Source: Colius striatus
Lineage: Eukaryota; Chordata; Aves; Coliiformes; Coliidae
DNA: 64,000 bases
Direction: 5' to 3'
Assembly: GCF_028858725.1 (NCBI RefSeq)
Contig: NC_084760.1
Coordinates: forward strand, 53,283,367 to 53,347,366
Shown here: one piece after another, positions 37,801 through 49,000 of the stretch
Layout: the number at the start of each line of letters is the position of its first letter
How positions within the stretch are numbered: the first letter of the stretch is position 1
The notes under the pieces: model-generated
The model's input: the letters and a program-made list of their open reading frames with translations, nothing else
Told to the model about the DNA's origin: nothing
Database searches by the model: none
Translations under genes and position numbers: made by a program

Positions 37801-40800
37801 ACAAAGTTGATAGAGTATTCAATAAAAGGAAAGACAGCAATTTTAAAGCTGTTGTTTCTACCAGTCCACACCAAGATAAGTATCATTGAAATACTAAGAT
37901 TTCATTAAATTCACACATTGCAAAGTATTTGGAATGCATATAAGCTCTCTGGCTTCAGGCTATAAGCAAAACTCCAGTCAAAGGAGCACCGAAGAAACAC
38001 CCTTTGGGTGCCTTGGGCTCATTAATGCACTGCTTACAGGTTCTCTTGCATCTTAGTATTGCTCCTGGCCATTATCAGAGATGGGAGGCTGGTCTGATGT
38101 AAAGTGGCAATTTTATTATTTCAAAAATCTATGCAATAAGATGGCACAAAAATAGTGAAGTAACTCCATTAACATCAACTCCTTTAACAAAAGTGCACTA
38201 TTAAATTTTATTTTATGGTTTTTGGATAGGTTTAACTAGCTCAGAGAAATAAGGCAGTAAAATTTCAATTTGTTTAGTAGCAGGTCCTTTAGCATTTGAA
38301 TATATTTGGCAGCAGCTTTATAATCAGGAAGTGATTTAGTGGCATATAAATATTTTATTTCAGTCTAAATTGACAGGAATGTTTAATGCTTTGTAGTTAT
38401 TTTAGTATTGTCTAATCCATCTTATTTTATAAGCTCTATAGTCAAAAGAATTAACGGGAAGGAGTTCTCTATTAGCCTTTAAACGGTATAGCTTTTAAGG
38501 AGATATTGAGATTTTGAGGGGAGGCTGTAAACAAAAAAGAAGGAAAAAAATTACAAGATATAAAAATATGTACTAGTTTAATTGTCTGATGATCACCAGA
38601 TACGCATGTTTGTACATAATAAAAGTATTGCTTCTGACAGTTATCCGACAACTCAGTCACCAGTGTCAAAGATTTAAAAATACAGTCAATGTGCCACAGT
38701 TAATGGGTCTTAGCAGTTACTTGCCAGGAATTACGAGAAAAGAGCTTCTTTGTGGCTCTGTTTGCTTTGGGATTTTTTTTCTGAGAAGAAAACTGTCCAC
38801 AAATCCAAGTATTTTCAGGACCTATAGAGAGGCATCTATACTCCATCAAATCTTTCAGGGAGTGATGAGAATGCAGCAAACAGCCTGATGATACTCCCTG
38901 GAGTGGCAGCAGCATGGGATGCCTGCCACAGAGAGCTGCCGAGTGAATACTGCTTCTCTGCCAGCAGCAGGATCAATCATTACAAACTCCACTGAGATTT
39001 TCTCAAGACTGACACAGCTTGAAGTCAAACAATACAGCTGTAAAGCCTAAGTCTAACATTAGTACATAAAGATTCTTCACAGGTAAAAGGACTTGCTGGT
39101 TTTAGACTGTAATCAGTCTGGATAAACATCTTGGGTCATGTCCTACTGCCTTTGAGATTGGTGGCATTAGGTTTTTATCCTAGAGTTCCTTCTGACATTA
39201 CAGTGTCATATTGGGCAACTTATAATCATGACCTGTGGTTAGGTTTCAAAACAGATTTATTGCAGTCACAAGCATTTGGTAAGATCAAATTCCATGGAGT
39301 GACTCATCATATGAACATATGAAATTCTCATCTCCCCCAGGAAATGCAACACAGTACAGAACCACCCTACTCAGTCCCACTGAGGTTGATAGATTTACAA
39401 AAAATATAGCAACCATGTCTCAGACTAAGAAGTCAAATTCAGCTTCACAAAAAAATAGCCAGGGAGGGTCACAATGTATCTTCTTAGTAATATTCAAAGG
39501 TACCTCATATAATTACATTGACATAAACTGTCACATCAAACTTTACTGGTTGAGGTATACTGCTATTCTGTTCTAAAGAGCTCTTGGTAGTATAATTTCT
39601 AATTTCCCTGAGAGTTTCAATGAATAAGTTTCCTTAAAATCTCTAACTGTGACTTTAATTTCACTACCTAGCATGATACTCTAATAAAATTATTTTTAAG
39701 GTACTTTCAAATTAATTTTGTTAAAAATATTCCATGGCAATTAACTGGCCTTTCTGTTAAGCATTTGTCAGTAACTACAGCAGGAGGAAATGAGAAGATC
39801 ATAAATGAATAAGACTTTTGAAATACAACAGCCTTACAATACAAATTTGTAAGATGTATGAAAGAGAAGACTGATACTGACCAACTACTAGTACCATATT
39901 TAGATATTTTCAGCTTTTTTTTTAATGTAACCAGTTTTGATCCTCTAAATTACTATTTTAAAAGACTATCAAAACCACTACTATTTTCCCTGTTGCAAAT
40001 TTCTTAATCAGAATACCATCAAATGGACTGCTTCTGTGATGAATAACATTTGAATTTGATCGGAGAAGGAGAACAAAATGGAAGAAAAAGTCTAGTTCTT
40101 TATTAACTGAAACCCCTTTTTAAACAAATTGTATATAGAAGTACTTGAAGCAGCAGAGTTGCCTTGCTCCTCTAAACTTTTGGTCTTTTGTGGTGCTATA
40201 AATTGGTCATTGGCATACTTAAAGCATTACAGAGTATAAAATGCATTTTTAAACATGACACTCAATTGAATGTCCAACTGTATTTGTAGTACAGTAGCTT
40301 AGGACTACTGTTTACTTCAGTTGCACAAACATAGTACAGGTCAGAACTACAATAATTTTGGAAAACAGTTCAAGCATGCATAGACAGTATTCCTACAACT
40401 TCCAAAAACCATAAACACTTCAGGACAATATTTTTCAGAAGACTGCATTTTTTTTGTTAGGGGTAGTTTTCTTTTAATACATCAGATACACCAGGCAAAT
40501 ATCCACCACCAAATACCACTTACAAAACAGAATTGATGTGATAAACATAATACCTTTGTGTTGATTTATTTTTCCTCAGACTTCCAGACACCCTTGCTAG
40601 ATTGGATCTAAAGGGAAATGACATAGAAGATGTTGGAGAACAAGAGTTAAAGGACTTGAAACAGCTTCAGGTTTTAAATCTAAGGAATAACAAGATATCT
40701 GCCTTGGATCGCAAAGTCTTAGGGTATTTACCTCGCCTTCGGCATCTGTATTTAGATGGAAACCCTTGGAACTGCACCTGTGACCTTCTCAGAACGAGAA

Positions 40801-41027
40801 GAGCTCTGGTGGCCAAAGGAACGGATGTCAGGGGAGGGCAGTGTGTGGCGCCAGCAGAAAGCCGAGGAGAAAGTTGGATGTCTTCCAAAAAGATTCTGCA
40901 GCAGTGTGAAGATAATCTGTCTTCCACGGAAACAGGCAAAGAGGACAGAAAGAAAATGAAACCTAATGAAGCCTCCAGTGCTGGAGTAAACACAGATGAT
41001 GATTACTATGATTATGAATTAGATTAA
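31692..41027 (+). CDS. NEPN: NEPN, nephrocan, secreted leucine-rich-repeat proteoglycan-like protein
   Basis: Three coding exons (31692-31892, 36538-37439, 40580-41027) join to 516 codons plus TAA, against about 512 residues in mouse as I recall. Residues 1 to about 23 are a signal peptide (hydrophobic YLSYILLVVFYF). An N-terminal Cys cluster follows, C25-x3-C29-x-C31-x7-C39. About 17 leucine-rich repeats of the form LxxLxLxxNxL run from about residue 55 to 429. A C-terminal cap has C433, C435, C456 and C477. The tail is acidic and Tyr-rich, ending DDDYYDYELD. N-glycosylation sequons include NLS, NLT, NCT (N432) and NLS (N480). In mouse the protein is secreted, N-glycosylated and antagonises TGF-beta signalling (family knowledge). 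The position between GOPC and NUS1 matches mammals. Intron 2 uses a GC donor. An alternative start at Met5 has better context (A at -3) than Met1 (C at -3). Confidence 0.93.
34791..34849 (-). mobile_element. CR1 LINE 3'-end fragment
   Basis: agaatcacagaatcatagaa, tggtaggggttggaagggac and agatcatccagt are a good match to the reverse complement of the CR1 3' end. About 60 bp within NEPN intron 1. Confidence 0.88.
35372..35415. repeat. Two tandem copies of a 22-bp unit
   Basis: TCACCTGATTTCACATAAAC and TCACCTGATTTCATATAAAC begin successive 22-bp copies with about two mismatches. It is in NEPN intron 1. Confidence 0.8.
36538..37439 (+). CDS. NEPN: NEPN exon 2, main leucine-rich-repeat block (residues 68-367)
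   Basis: 902 nt after a strong pyrimidine tract and acceptor CTTTAAG|ATAACT. It encodes about 12 leucine-rich repeats (for example LKSLELYKNQLKQI, LRVLDIRNNLITTL, LTTLELSKNQLHTM). It ends after two bases of an Arg codon at CTGAG|GCAAGT. If unspliced, the frame would run on to a stop at 37566 with non-LRR sequence. Confidence 0.9.
37440..40579 (+). other. NEPN: NEPN intron 2, GC-AG type
   Basis: 3.1 kb. The donor is AG|GCAAGT and the acceptor is TTTCCTCAG|A. Nearby GT donors (at 37444, 37471 and 37501) leave the wrong phase and lead to an early stop in exon 3. No repeat or other gene is recognised inside. Confidence 0.82.
40580..41027 (+). CDS. NEPN: NEPN exon 3, last repeats, Cys cap and acidic tail
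   Basis: 448 nt ending TAA. It completes an Arg codon, then encodes LPDTLARLDLKGNDIEDV, two further repeats, the LYLDGNPWNCTC cap start, C456 and C477, and the acidic tail. The PLR-LPDTLARLDLKGN junction matches other repeats in exon 2 such as PLRLPGRLQKLDCSNN. Confidence 0.92.
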
Positions 41028-41266
41028 CCCCATGGTTAATCTACAGTGAACCTTAAAGTTGTTTAGAGCTGCCCACTACCACCAATGTCTCTACTGACAA
41101 CCAGCCTGCTGGTCTGCCATTAATTTTTCCTCTTTAATTTGTGCTACAAGAGGTAATAGCTGGTGACGGGAGTGCCATAGTAAGAATGCCATTGTAAACT
41201 GAAAATTGTAAACAAAATAACTTGGTTTTTTATGTCATTAGCACTACGTATTTTGAGAGCAGTGAG

Positions 41267-41272
41267 AATAAA
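41267..41272 (+). terminator. NEPN: NEPN polyadenylation signal, proximal
   Basis: AATAAA 240 bp after the NEPN stop codon. A second AATAAA lies at 41361-41366. Either could end the transcript. Confidence 0.6.
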
Positions 41273-41360
41273 AAGTTACTATCTCTTGGAAAACCGGTCT
41301 GTAACTCTGTATAGACCTTTTTATAGTAGAACATTCTTCTAGTTGCATAAAAGCCTCATA

Positions 41361-41366
41361 AATAAA
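41361..41366 (+). terminator. NEPN: NEPN polyadenylation signal, distal
   Basis: AATAAA about 330 bp after the stop codon and 94 bp after the first signal. Confidence 0.5.
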
Positions 41367-41372
41367 ATCCTG

Positions 41373-42659
41373 CAATATTGCAAAATACTATTACGAGAAG
41401 TCTGGCATTCAACACATTTAAACACACAGATCCACAATTCAAAATGGAGCATTACACTCATGTGGCCAGTCTCTCAGGACTGTTCAGAAATTCTTGCTTT
41501 TGAGAAATTAATTTCAGTTTTCCTGAAATATTTGCTTTTATTTATTTTAGACTCTTTTAAATGACATTAGATGAAATTAGCTGAGCTCCAGGCAAAACAC
41601 AGAAGGTTCATCTGCATGGCAGCAAATGTAACAAACAGAAGAATCAGTGTCCTGGTTAATGAGATTTAATACTGGTTCCAAAGTCAATTAATGGTGAGGA
41701 ATGAGAACACCAGGGTTGACTTGACCTGATTCTATTGTTGTAAATGAAAGAAGGGAGATTCTTAGGAAAAAGATCTCTGCCTCTGGCAAATATTAGGATA
41801 AGATCAAGTGAGACAAAGTTTTTGGAATAATTTACTTTGGTAGCTGAATAGCTAATTGACTACAATATAGCTCAAGATGCTGTGTGTATACTTTTGTGTT
41901 AGGTGTACTTCACATGGGAGTGCACATCCCAAGTGCCCTCCTTCACTGGCAGGAACCTTCCAGACTTCTGTACCAAAAAAAACCCAAAGGATGTTATGAT
42001 ATATATATCAACTCTGATATATGCACAAATTTTATCAAGCGGTTCCCAAAGTGCTTGAAAACTAAACAAAATTGGATTACTGAGACCACTAAACCCAGTG
42101 ACTTACAAACAGTAATCTGAGTTTCCTGTCAGATCATAATCTCAGTTGATAACTGAGGAGTAATAACACCAGCAAATTACTTTTCAAAGCAAACAGTTTC
42201 CATTATTCTTTATCTTCTGTTGGCATTCAGTAACTGAGTAACCATTCACATTCACAGGGGCTGTTTTGTCAGGTGTCAGAGTGTAGCTATTTGGTTGTGT
42301 CCCCTACGCAAATGGAGTTGACACTTCAATTTCTTAGGTGTCCAACACATTATACTGTGCAAACTGAAAAAAACCCCCACACCTAAGCTAATTCTTCTTC
42401 ACATTTAAATTTTTTAATGTATCATGAGCCACCTACATTTTTGGTAGGTAAAGATCCCAGTATTTATAGAACAGCATAAGCCTTCCTCACAGTTTGATTG
42501 TTATTTTTGCTGGCTAATGTTGGTCTGTATTAGAAGTCTGGGAAGTAGTTCTTTTCTGAGAAAGGAAAACATTTTCAGTATGCAGAATTTTTGCATTCAA
42601 TTTTATAGTGGTGTATTCTTTTAAAGGAGTACTTGAAATATCTCACCATGTCAGTCAGC
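41373..42659. other. NEPN-NUS1 intergenic, proximal part
   Basis: AT-rich unique sequence between the NEPN 3' end and the CR1 element. No gene or repeat family is recognised. Confidence 0.7.
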
Positions 42660-44583
42660 CCACACATCTGTCTGAGGGCACACAGAGGAAAAAGAGAATT
42701 CACAATCTTTGGAAGGAAGGTGAGGGAGCCCAGGACAACTATCAAGATGTACAACAAGATCATGTAGGGAGAAAATTAGGACCAAGGCTCAACTTGAACT
42801 TAAGCTAGCTGCTACTGTGAAAGACAATAGATAAGTTTCTATAAATATATTAGCAACAAAAGAGGGCTAAAAGGAGTCTTCACCCTTTAAGGGATGAAGA
42901 ACAGGAATGAGGAAAAGGCTGAGGTACTTAATGCCTTCTTTGCCTCAGTCTTCAACAGTAAAATCAGCTCTTTTCTGAGCACCCATATACCTGAGTCGGG
43001 AGACAGAGATGGGGGACAGAATGAGGCCCCCTTGGTCCAAGAGGAAATAGTGTGTGACTTGCTGCTCCATCTTGACTCACATAAGTCAATGAGACCAGAT
43101 GGAATCCACCCAAGGGTGCTGAGGGAGCTGGCAGAAATGCTCATCAAGCCACTCTCTGTCATCTACCAGCAGTTCTGGCTCACTGGGGAGGTCCCAGAGG
43201 ACTGGGCAATGGCAAATGTGGCCCCCATCTACAAGAAGAGTCAGAAAGAGGCTTTTGGGAACTACAGGCCTGTCAGCCTGACCTTGGTGCTGGGGAAAGT
43301 TACGGAGCAGATTATCCTGAGTGCCATCCTGAGGTACATACAGAATAACCAAGTGCGGTTAACATGGCTTTATGAAAGGCAGATACTGTTTGACCAATCT
43401 GATCTCCTATAACAAGATGACCCACTCAGTGGATGAGGGAAAGGCTGTGGATGTGGTCTTCCTGGACTTTATTAAGGTCTTTGACACGGTCTCTCACAGC
43501 ATCCTTTAGACAGTTTCTCTAAAACTGGCTGCTCACAGCGTGGATGCACCTACTCTGAGATGGGTGGAAAACTGTCTGGATGGCTAAGCCCAAAGAGCCG
43601 TGGTGAATGGAGTTAAATCCAGTTGGCGGACAGTTACCAGTGATGTTCCCCAGGGCTCAATGATGGGTTCTGTTTTGTCTAAAAACTTTATCAATGACCT
43701 GGATTAGGGTCAGTAAACTTGCTGGTGACATCAAGTTGTGCAGGAGCTTAGATCTGTTTGAGGGCAGGAAGGCTCTTCTGAGGGACCCAGACAGGCTGGA
43801 GTGATGGGCCAAGGCCAATTGCATGAGGTTTAACAAGGCCAAGTGCTGGGTCCTGCACTTGGGCCACAACACCACCAAGCAACACTACAGGCTTGAGGCA
43901 GAGTGGCTGGAAAGCTATCTGTCAGAAAAGGACCACGGGGTGTTAATCAACAGTTGGCTGAATATGGGCCAGCAGTGTGCTCAGGTGGCCAAGAAGGCCA
44001 ATGGCATCCTGGCTTGTATCAGAAAGTGTGACCGGAAGGGCCAAGGAAGTGTTTGTTCACCTGTACTCAGTGCTGGTGAAGCTGTACCTTGAATACTGTG
44101 TTCAGTTTCAAGCCCCTCACTACAAGGACATTGAGGTGTTGGAGTATGTCCAGAGATGAGCAATGAAGCTGGTGAAGGGTCTAGAAAACAAGTCTTATAA
44201 GGAGTGGCTTAGGGAGCTGGGAATGTTTAGCCCGGAGAAGAGGATGCTAAAAGGAGACTTAATCACTCTCTACAGCTACCTGAAGGGGAGATGTAGTGAG
44301 GTGGGGGTCAATCTCTTCTCTCCAGTAATGAATGACAGGACATGAGGAAGTGAGTTCAAGTTGTGCCAGGGGAGGTTTAGATTGGACATTATGAAGAACT
44401 TTTTCACTGAGAGGGTTATTAAGCTCTGGAACGGGCTGCCCAGGAAGTGGTGGAATCAGCATCTCTAGAGATATCCAGAGACACATAGACAAGGTGCTGA
44501 GGTTTAATTAACTGGTGGGCCTGGCAGTGGGAGGTTACTGGCTGCACTCAAAGGTCTTTCCTAACTGTAATGATTCTTGTTAT
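42660..44583 (+). mobile_element. CR1 LINE, 5'-truncated and inactivated, sense orientation
   Basis: About 1.9 kb matches the reverse-transcriptase region and 3' end of avian CR1. An open stretch at 42894-43412 encodes EEKAEVLNAFFASVFNSK, then RPDGIHPRVLRELAEM, VPEDWAMANVAPIYKK and NYRPVSLTLVLGKVTEQIIL, all CR1 polymerase hallmarks. Further pieces follow in other frames, for example FLDFIKVFDTVSH at about 43460, with stops and indels. The FADD catalytic region appears degraded around 43700-43740. The 3' end fades at tgattcttgttatg instead of an intact 8-bp repeat tail. It cannot encode a working protein. The 5' boundary is approximate. Confidence 0.9.
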
Positions 44584-44890
44584 GCAGATAGCTAGTTAAC
44601 TGTGTTAGAAATTTGGGGATTTCTAACTTTGCATCTATGGGGCATATACAAGCCCAGGCAGCCAGAACACAGCAGCTGTAGGTTTTGTGGGAGACTGCGA
44701 CAGAGTGTACATCCCTAAAGCCTCACTGCCTTGTCTATCACAGGAGCACACCCAACAGGTTTCCAGGGGCTATGCTACCCCCCATTTCCCATGCCCACGC
44801 TGCAGAAATGCCTATTGAGTATTGCTGCAGCACGCTTTGAGGGTGAAACATACTGTTTAATAAAGGCACCTGTGAGGCCTAGCTGCCACT
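44584..44890. other. Spacer between CR1 and the NUS1 CpG island
   Basis: About 300 bp of mixed-composition sequence. Nothing is recognised. Confidence 0.6.
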
Positions 44891-45337
44891 GTGGTGGTCA
44901 GATTACCCCCGCCCCATTTTAAACGCAAGTGTGAACAACGCACAACGGGTGACACGAAGAGCACGGCATGGGGCCGGACACCCGGAGGGCCTTAGGATGA
45001 GCCACTGAAACAACCGGAATATTGGGCAGCCATGCCTCTCAGCCCGAGGAAGAGGTCGGAGGCTCGAAACGATGCCGAGCCCAAGGAGGCTCTTCATGGC
45101 CACGTCCCCGCCGCCCGCGGCCATCCCGCGATTCTCGCCTCCCGCCACAGGCGGGGCCGCCGACAGCGACGGCCGCCAGGGGGCGCGGCCCCACCTCGAG
45201 ACGCCGCCCCGCCGCGGGCCGTCTCCAGCCCTGGCTCCCCTCAGCGCCGCTCCACTCCGATCCCAGCCCCGCCCCGCCGCGGGCGAGGCCCAGCCCCTCC
45301 TCACCTCCGAGCCCCGCCCCGGCCCTTCCCTCGGGGC

Positions 45338-45370
45338 CACGTCATTCTCTCCCGGCGGACGGAAGTGACG
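45338..45370 (+). promoter_or_regulatory. NUS1: CACGTCA and ETS/CRE-like ACGGAAGTGACG sites
   Basis: CACGTCA sits at 45338-45344 and ACGGAAGTGACG at 45359-45370. The second joins an ETS/GABPA core (CGGAAGTG) to a CRE-like half (TGACG), a composite common in housekeeping promoters. It lies about 80 bp before the first upstream ATG, a plausible spacing for transcription start. Binding is inferred. Confidence 0.5.
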
Positions 45371-45447
45371 ACAGCCTGCCAGGCAGCCAACGGGCGCCCA
45401 GCGCGTGGCGGGGTGAGAGGTGAAAGATCAGGCGGGGCAGCAGGAAG

Positions 45448-45495
45448 ATGGCTGTGCTGGCGGCTGTTGCCGGGCGGCGGACGCGGGCGGAGTGA
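45448..45495 (+). promoter_or_regulatory. NUS1: Upstream ORF 1 of NUS1 (15 codons plus stop)
   Basis: ATG in strong context (GGAAGATGG, A at -3 and G at +4) opens a 15-codon ORF ending TGA, 130 bp before the NUS1 start. The same bases resemble a YY1/TISU element (GAAGATGGCTG). If transcription starts there, as TISU elements often direct, the ATG would sit very near the cap. It is relevant only if the mRNA begins upstream. Confidence 0.5.
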
Positions 45496-45499
45496 GGGG

Positions 45500-45535
45500 A
45501 TGGCGGCGGCGAGGAGGGCGGCGTGCCGCGGCTGA
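45500..45535 (+). promoter_or_regulatory. NUS1: Upstream ORF 2 of NUS1 (11 codons plus stop)
   Basis: A second short ORF, ATGGCGGCGG..., with G at -3 and +4, ends TGA 90 bp before the main start. The main NUS1 ATG has C at -3, a weaker context, so leaky scanning or reinitiation would be needed if both upstream ORFs are in the mRNA. Confidence 0.5.
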
Positions 45536-45625
45536 GGCAGCTCCCGGCCCGTCCTTCGCGGGTCCCGCGCCGCACTCCCGCGCGCTCCTGTTGGTTGGCG
45601 GCGGCGGCGCCGCCTCGCGCCCCCC

Positions 45626-46028
45626 ATGAGCGGGGCGGGCGGGCTGGCGTGGCGCGCGCTGCACGCCGTGCTGCGCGCCTTGCTTTGCCTGCAGCGCGCG
45701 CTGCTCGCCTGCCTGCGCGGCCGCGCCGCCGCCGGGCCCCGCGCCTGGCTCTGGCGCCAGGCTGCCTCCGCCGCCGCCTCCTGCGCCCTCCTGACGCCCG
45801 CCGCCGGGGCGTTCGCCTTCCGCAAGGCAGGCGCGGCGCGGCGGCGGCACGGGGGCGCGGCGCAGGGCCGGCAGCGGTGGCGCTTGGACGGGCGAGCTCT
45901 GCAGAAGCTGCCGGTGCATATGGGGCTGGTGGTGACCGAGGAAGAGCCGAGCTACGCGGACATGGCCAGCCTGGTGGTGTGGTGCATGGCGGTGGGAATC
46001 TCCTATGTCAGCGTCTACGACCATAACG
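45626..46028 (+). CDS. NUS1: NUS1 exon 1 coding part (residues 1-134)
   Basis: 403 nt, ending one base into a Gly codon at AACG|GTGAGG. A hydrophobic N-terminal stretch (residues about 7-30) and a second (about 47-65) precede the conserved domain. The loop [10 protein letters not shown] is two residues shorter than the human equivalent as remembered. Confidence 0.95.
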
Positions 46029-49000
46029 GTGAGGAACGGCGTGAGTGAGGGGCGAGGGCGCCCCGAGTCCTGGCGCGGGCGGTGGCCACTCTAAGGAGCG
46101 CCTCCTGGCGGGCAGCTGCCGCATGGGCACGCCGCGCCACCCGCCCGGAGCTGTGGGGCCTCCCTCTCCCGGGGTCTTCCCGAGCCGGGTGCCAGCCTCA
46201 CTGTTGGTAGCTGCTTAGCGTCCCTGGAGGTGCTTGATCTCCACCGCACTCCTGGCCCTGGGAGGCTCGGGGAATGCTCTGGGTGCTGACCGGCCCCAGC
46301 TGCTGTGTTGGGGTGACTGGAGAGGGCCTTGTCCCCAGCCCCATGCTGACTGGAACTGCTGTCATCTGAGAGTGATGGCCATGTAAGCTGTGGGCTGTAA
46401 GTAAGGAAGCACTAAAGACTAGCTGCTCTTACAAGCACTGTGTGTGAGCTATGTTTGGGCTTCCAGAAGTAAATGAATGAAAGCGGTCATCTACTTTCAT
46501 GTACCGTTATGCGCTCATGTGAAAAAAACAGGATGGAAGAGTAGTTAAACACGTGTGTTCTGTCTATAATGTTGAATTAAATTATATTACATGGTCTTCA
46601 TTTGGTATAAGAACTGGTGCTAGTTAACATTTGAGTTAACTCTGTGAGCCAGTGCTTGTCAAAACTTTGGTGTTTTTTCGTATTCATATGTGATTTTATA
46701 CATTCCTGGGTCTTGGGTGTAAGACTGTTGAACTCATGCAGATACAATGATTCCACATCACTGAGTATCTTAAAGATAAGCTCAGAGTTTGCATTTAACA
46801 TTCTGTGGAATAATCATGGAACAAATCTGTCTTCCTCATACCTCTTCTTTTCTACAGAGATGACAAAATCCACTGTATTCAAGATGAATAGGTGAAGCTT
46901 TCTACCCAGCTGTTGAGTGATGATCTCTGAAACTAGACATGCTATTGACTCAGAAGGGCTATTAATACATGAGTTCAGCTATGCCTGTTTCTGCCCTTCC
47001 CAGAGCAGAAAGCTTCATTCTGAAGATCTTGTGCTTTTACTGTCAACAGTGAGACTGTAGGAGACCAGTGTTTAGCTGTTGTTTTGAACAGAACTTCAAA
47101 CTGTTGTTTATCAGAACTAGTTCTGATAGTTGTCTAGAGATGCCATGCACATTAGGTTAACTCTGTAGATTTCTGCCAGATTAGAGGAACAGCCTATAAC
47201 AGTTGTCTTCTAGTGCTCTTTTAGGAAAAGCTCAACAGTGCATCTCACCTAAGCAGGTGGATCTGTTTTCAAGTGTGCAGTAACATCTGCAGTATGCAGG
47301 CCTTTTCCTGAGCATGGACACTTCTGCCTGTTGTTTTTTGGAGTTTTGTTTGTTTGGTTTGGTTTTTTAAGTAAACCACTACCATTAATTATTCTGTTTC
47401 ATTTCTGGTCCTTAGTATGTGATACAAGTTTCAAACGGCTTGACCTTTACTAGATTCTCAAAGATCTTGGGCATAATAGCTGTCACTGAGCAGTTTAAAC
47501 TGGCCATCTGTGCAGGGCTGTTGTGTAACTTGTTTGTGTTGTGCTTTAGTGGGAGAATATTTCCTCATTTGGAAGTCAAGGAATGCTATAGAATATTTGC
47601 ATAACATCTCAAGGACACACAAAACAGTCAGCACCTTCTGAAAAGCCATTTATGTGTTTATACTTTTTGCTGTCAACTTGGAAAGCGTTCAACCAGGTGA
47701 AATGCTACAGAGCCATCATTAGTACCAAACAAGAGTGAGAGTTTTCCTCAGCCTAAAGAGAGACATTTTATGGTACTGGATCTCCAGTTTCTGTCAAGCC
47801 TCAAATAAGTTATCTGCCTAATGTTATGGACAAATTATATGTATGAGAACTGAGTTGAGGAACAGATGCAGCTGTGAGTTAGGTTCCTTGGTTGTCTTGG
47901 TCTTCAGCTTGCTCACTGTGCAGCTGTTTCTCTCTGTAGGGAGAGGCACTAGCCAATGCTTAGGTAGCCACTGTTGCTGAGATTCTGTCTGCCAGGAAGG
48001 ATCCAGTGCTGTTGTGGTGTCTGCCTTCATTATGGAGAAGCAGAAGTAGCTCACGTGGTAAGATCCAGTCATATCTAAGACAGTCTATTACAAGACTGTA
48101 AATATGAGATCAGAGCTGAAATAACCTTGCAGAACAATTGTCTTTGTTAGAAGTTCAGGGGAAAAAAACGATGTCTTAGAGATTATTTGTTGCTGTTTTT
48201 GTGTATTGTCATATTCATGCTAAAGTTGTATATTAAGAGATTCTACTAACACTTTTGAACTCTGAACCTAGAGCTATGGTCTCATGCCTTCATTATCAAG
48301 GCAATGCTTCTCAGTAGCGTCATAAAATCACAGAATGGTAGGAGTTGGAAGGGAAATCATCTAGTTCAATCCCCTCCCAAAGGAGATCCACGTGGATCAA
48401 GTAACACAGGAATGCATCTAGGTGGATGTTTAAAACCTGCTGAGAAGGAGACTCCACACCCTGCCAGGGCTTCCTCACCACAAAATACTTTTTCCTTTAT
48501 GTTTAAGTGGAACTTTTTGTGTTTCAGCTTCTTCCATTACCCCTTATCCTAACACTAGATAGAACAGAAAAAAGTAATGCCCCAACCTTTTGACATCCAC
48601 CATTTAGATATTTGTAAATATTAATGAGATCCCCTGCAGTCTTCTCTTTTTTAGACTAAACAGCCTCAATTCCTACAGCCTTTCCTCATAGGGAAGATGT
48701 TCCAGTTCCCTGATTGTCTTGGTGGCCCTGTGCTGGACTCTCTTCAGAAGTTCCTTGTCCCTCTTGAGCTGAAGAGCTCAGAGCTGGACACAGTACTCCA
48801 GATGAGGCCTCACCAGGGCAGAGGGGGAGCAGAACTTCCCTCCTGCTGGCCATAGTCTTTCTCCTCTTAGTCCTTTGATACTAGAATATGCTAGCGTAAT
48901 TGCCAGCTTGAATTCCAGTTTGTTGGAACATAATTGACAGTGACAAGACAATGCAGAGCAACTGAAAGGTTTTAAATTGGTGGCTTTTGTCACACTTTCA

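Larger units (their letters stand above)
44890..46180. promoter_or_regulatory. NUS1: CpG island and promoter of NUS1
   Basis: A CpG-rich block with sharp borders covers the 5' flank, the 5' UTR and exon 1 of NUS1. No TATA box was seen. The ORFs on both strands through it are composition artefacts apart from NUS1 exon 1. Confidence 0.85.

Noticed and set aside
44903-46026. Many ORFs of 70-198 codons around the NUS1 promoter
   Set aside because: Same composition artefact. Only the frame starting at 45626 continues into conserved NUS1 exons.
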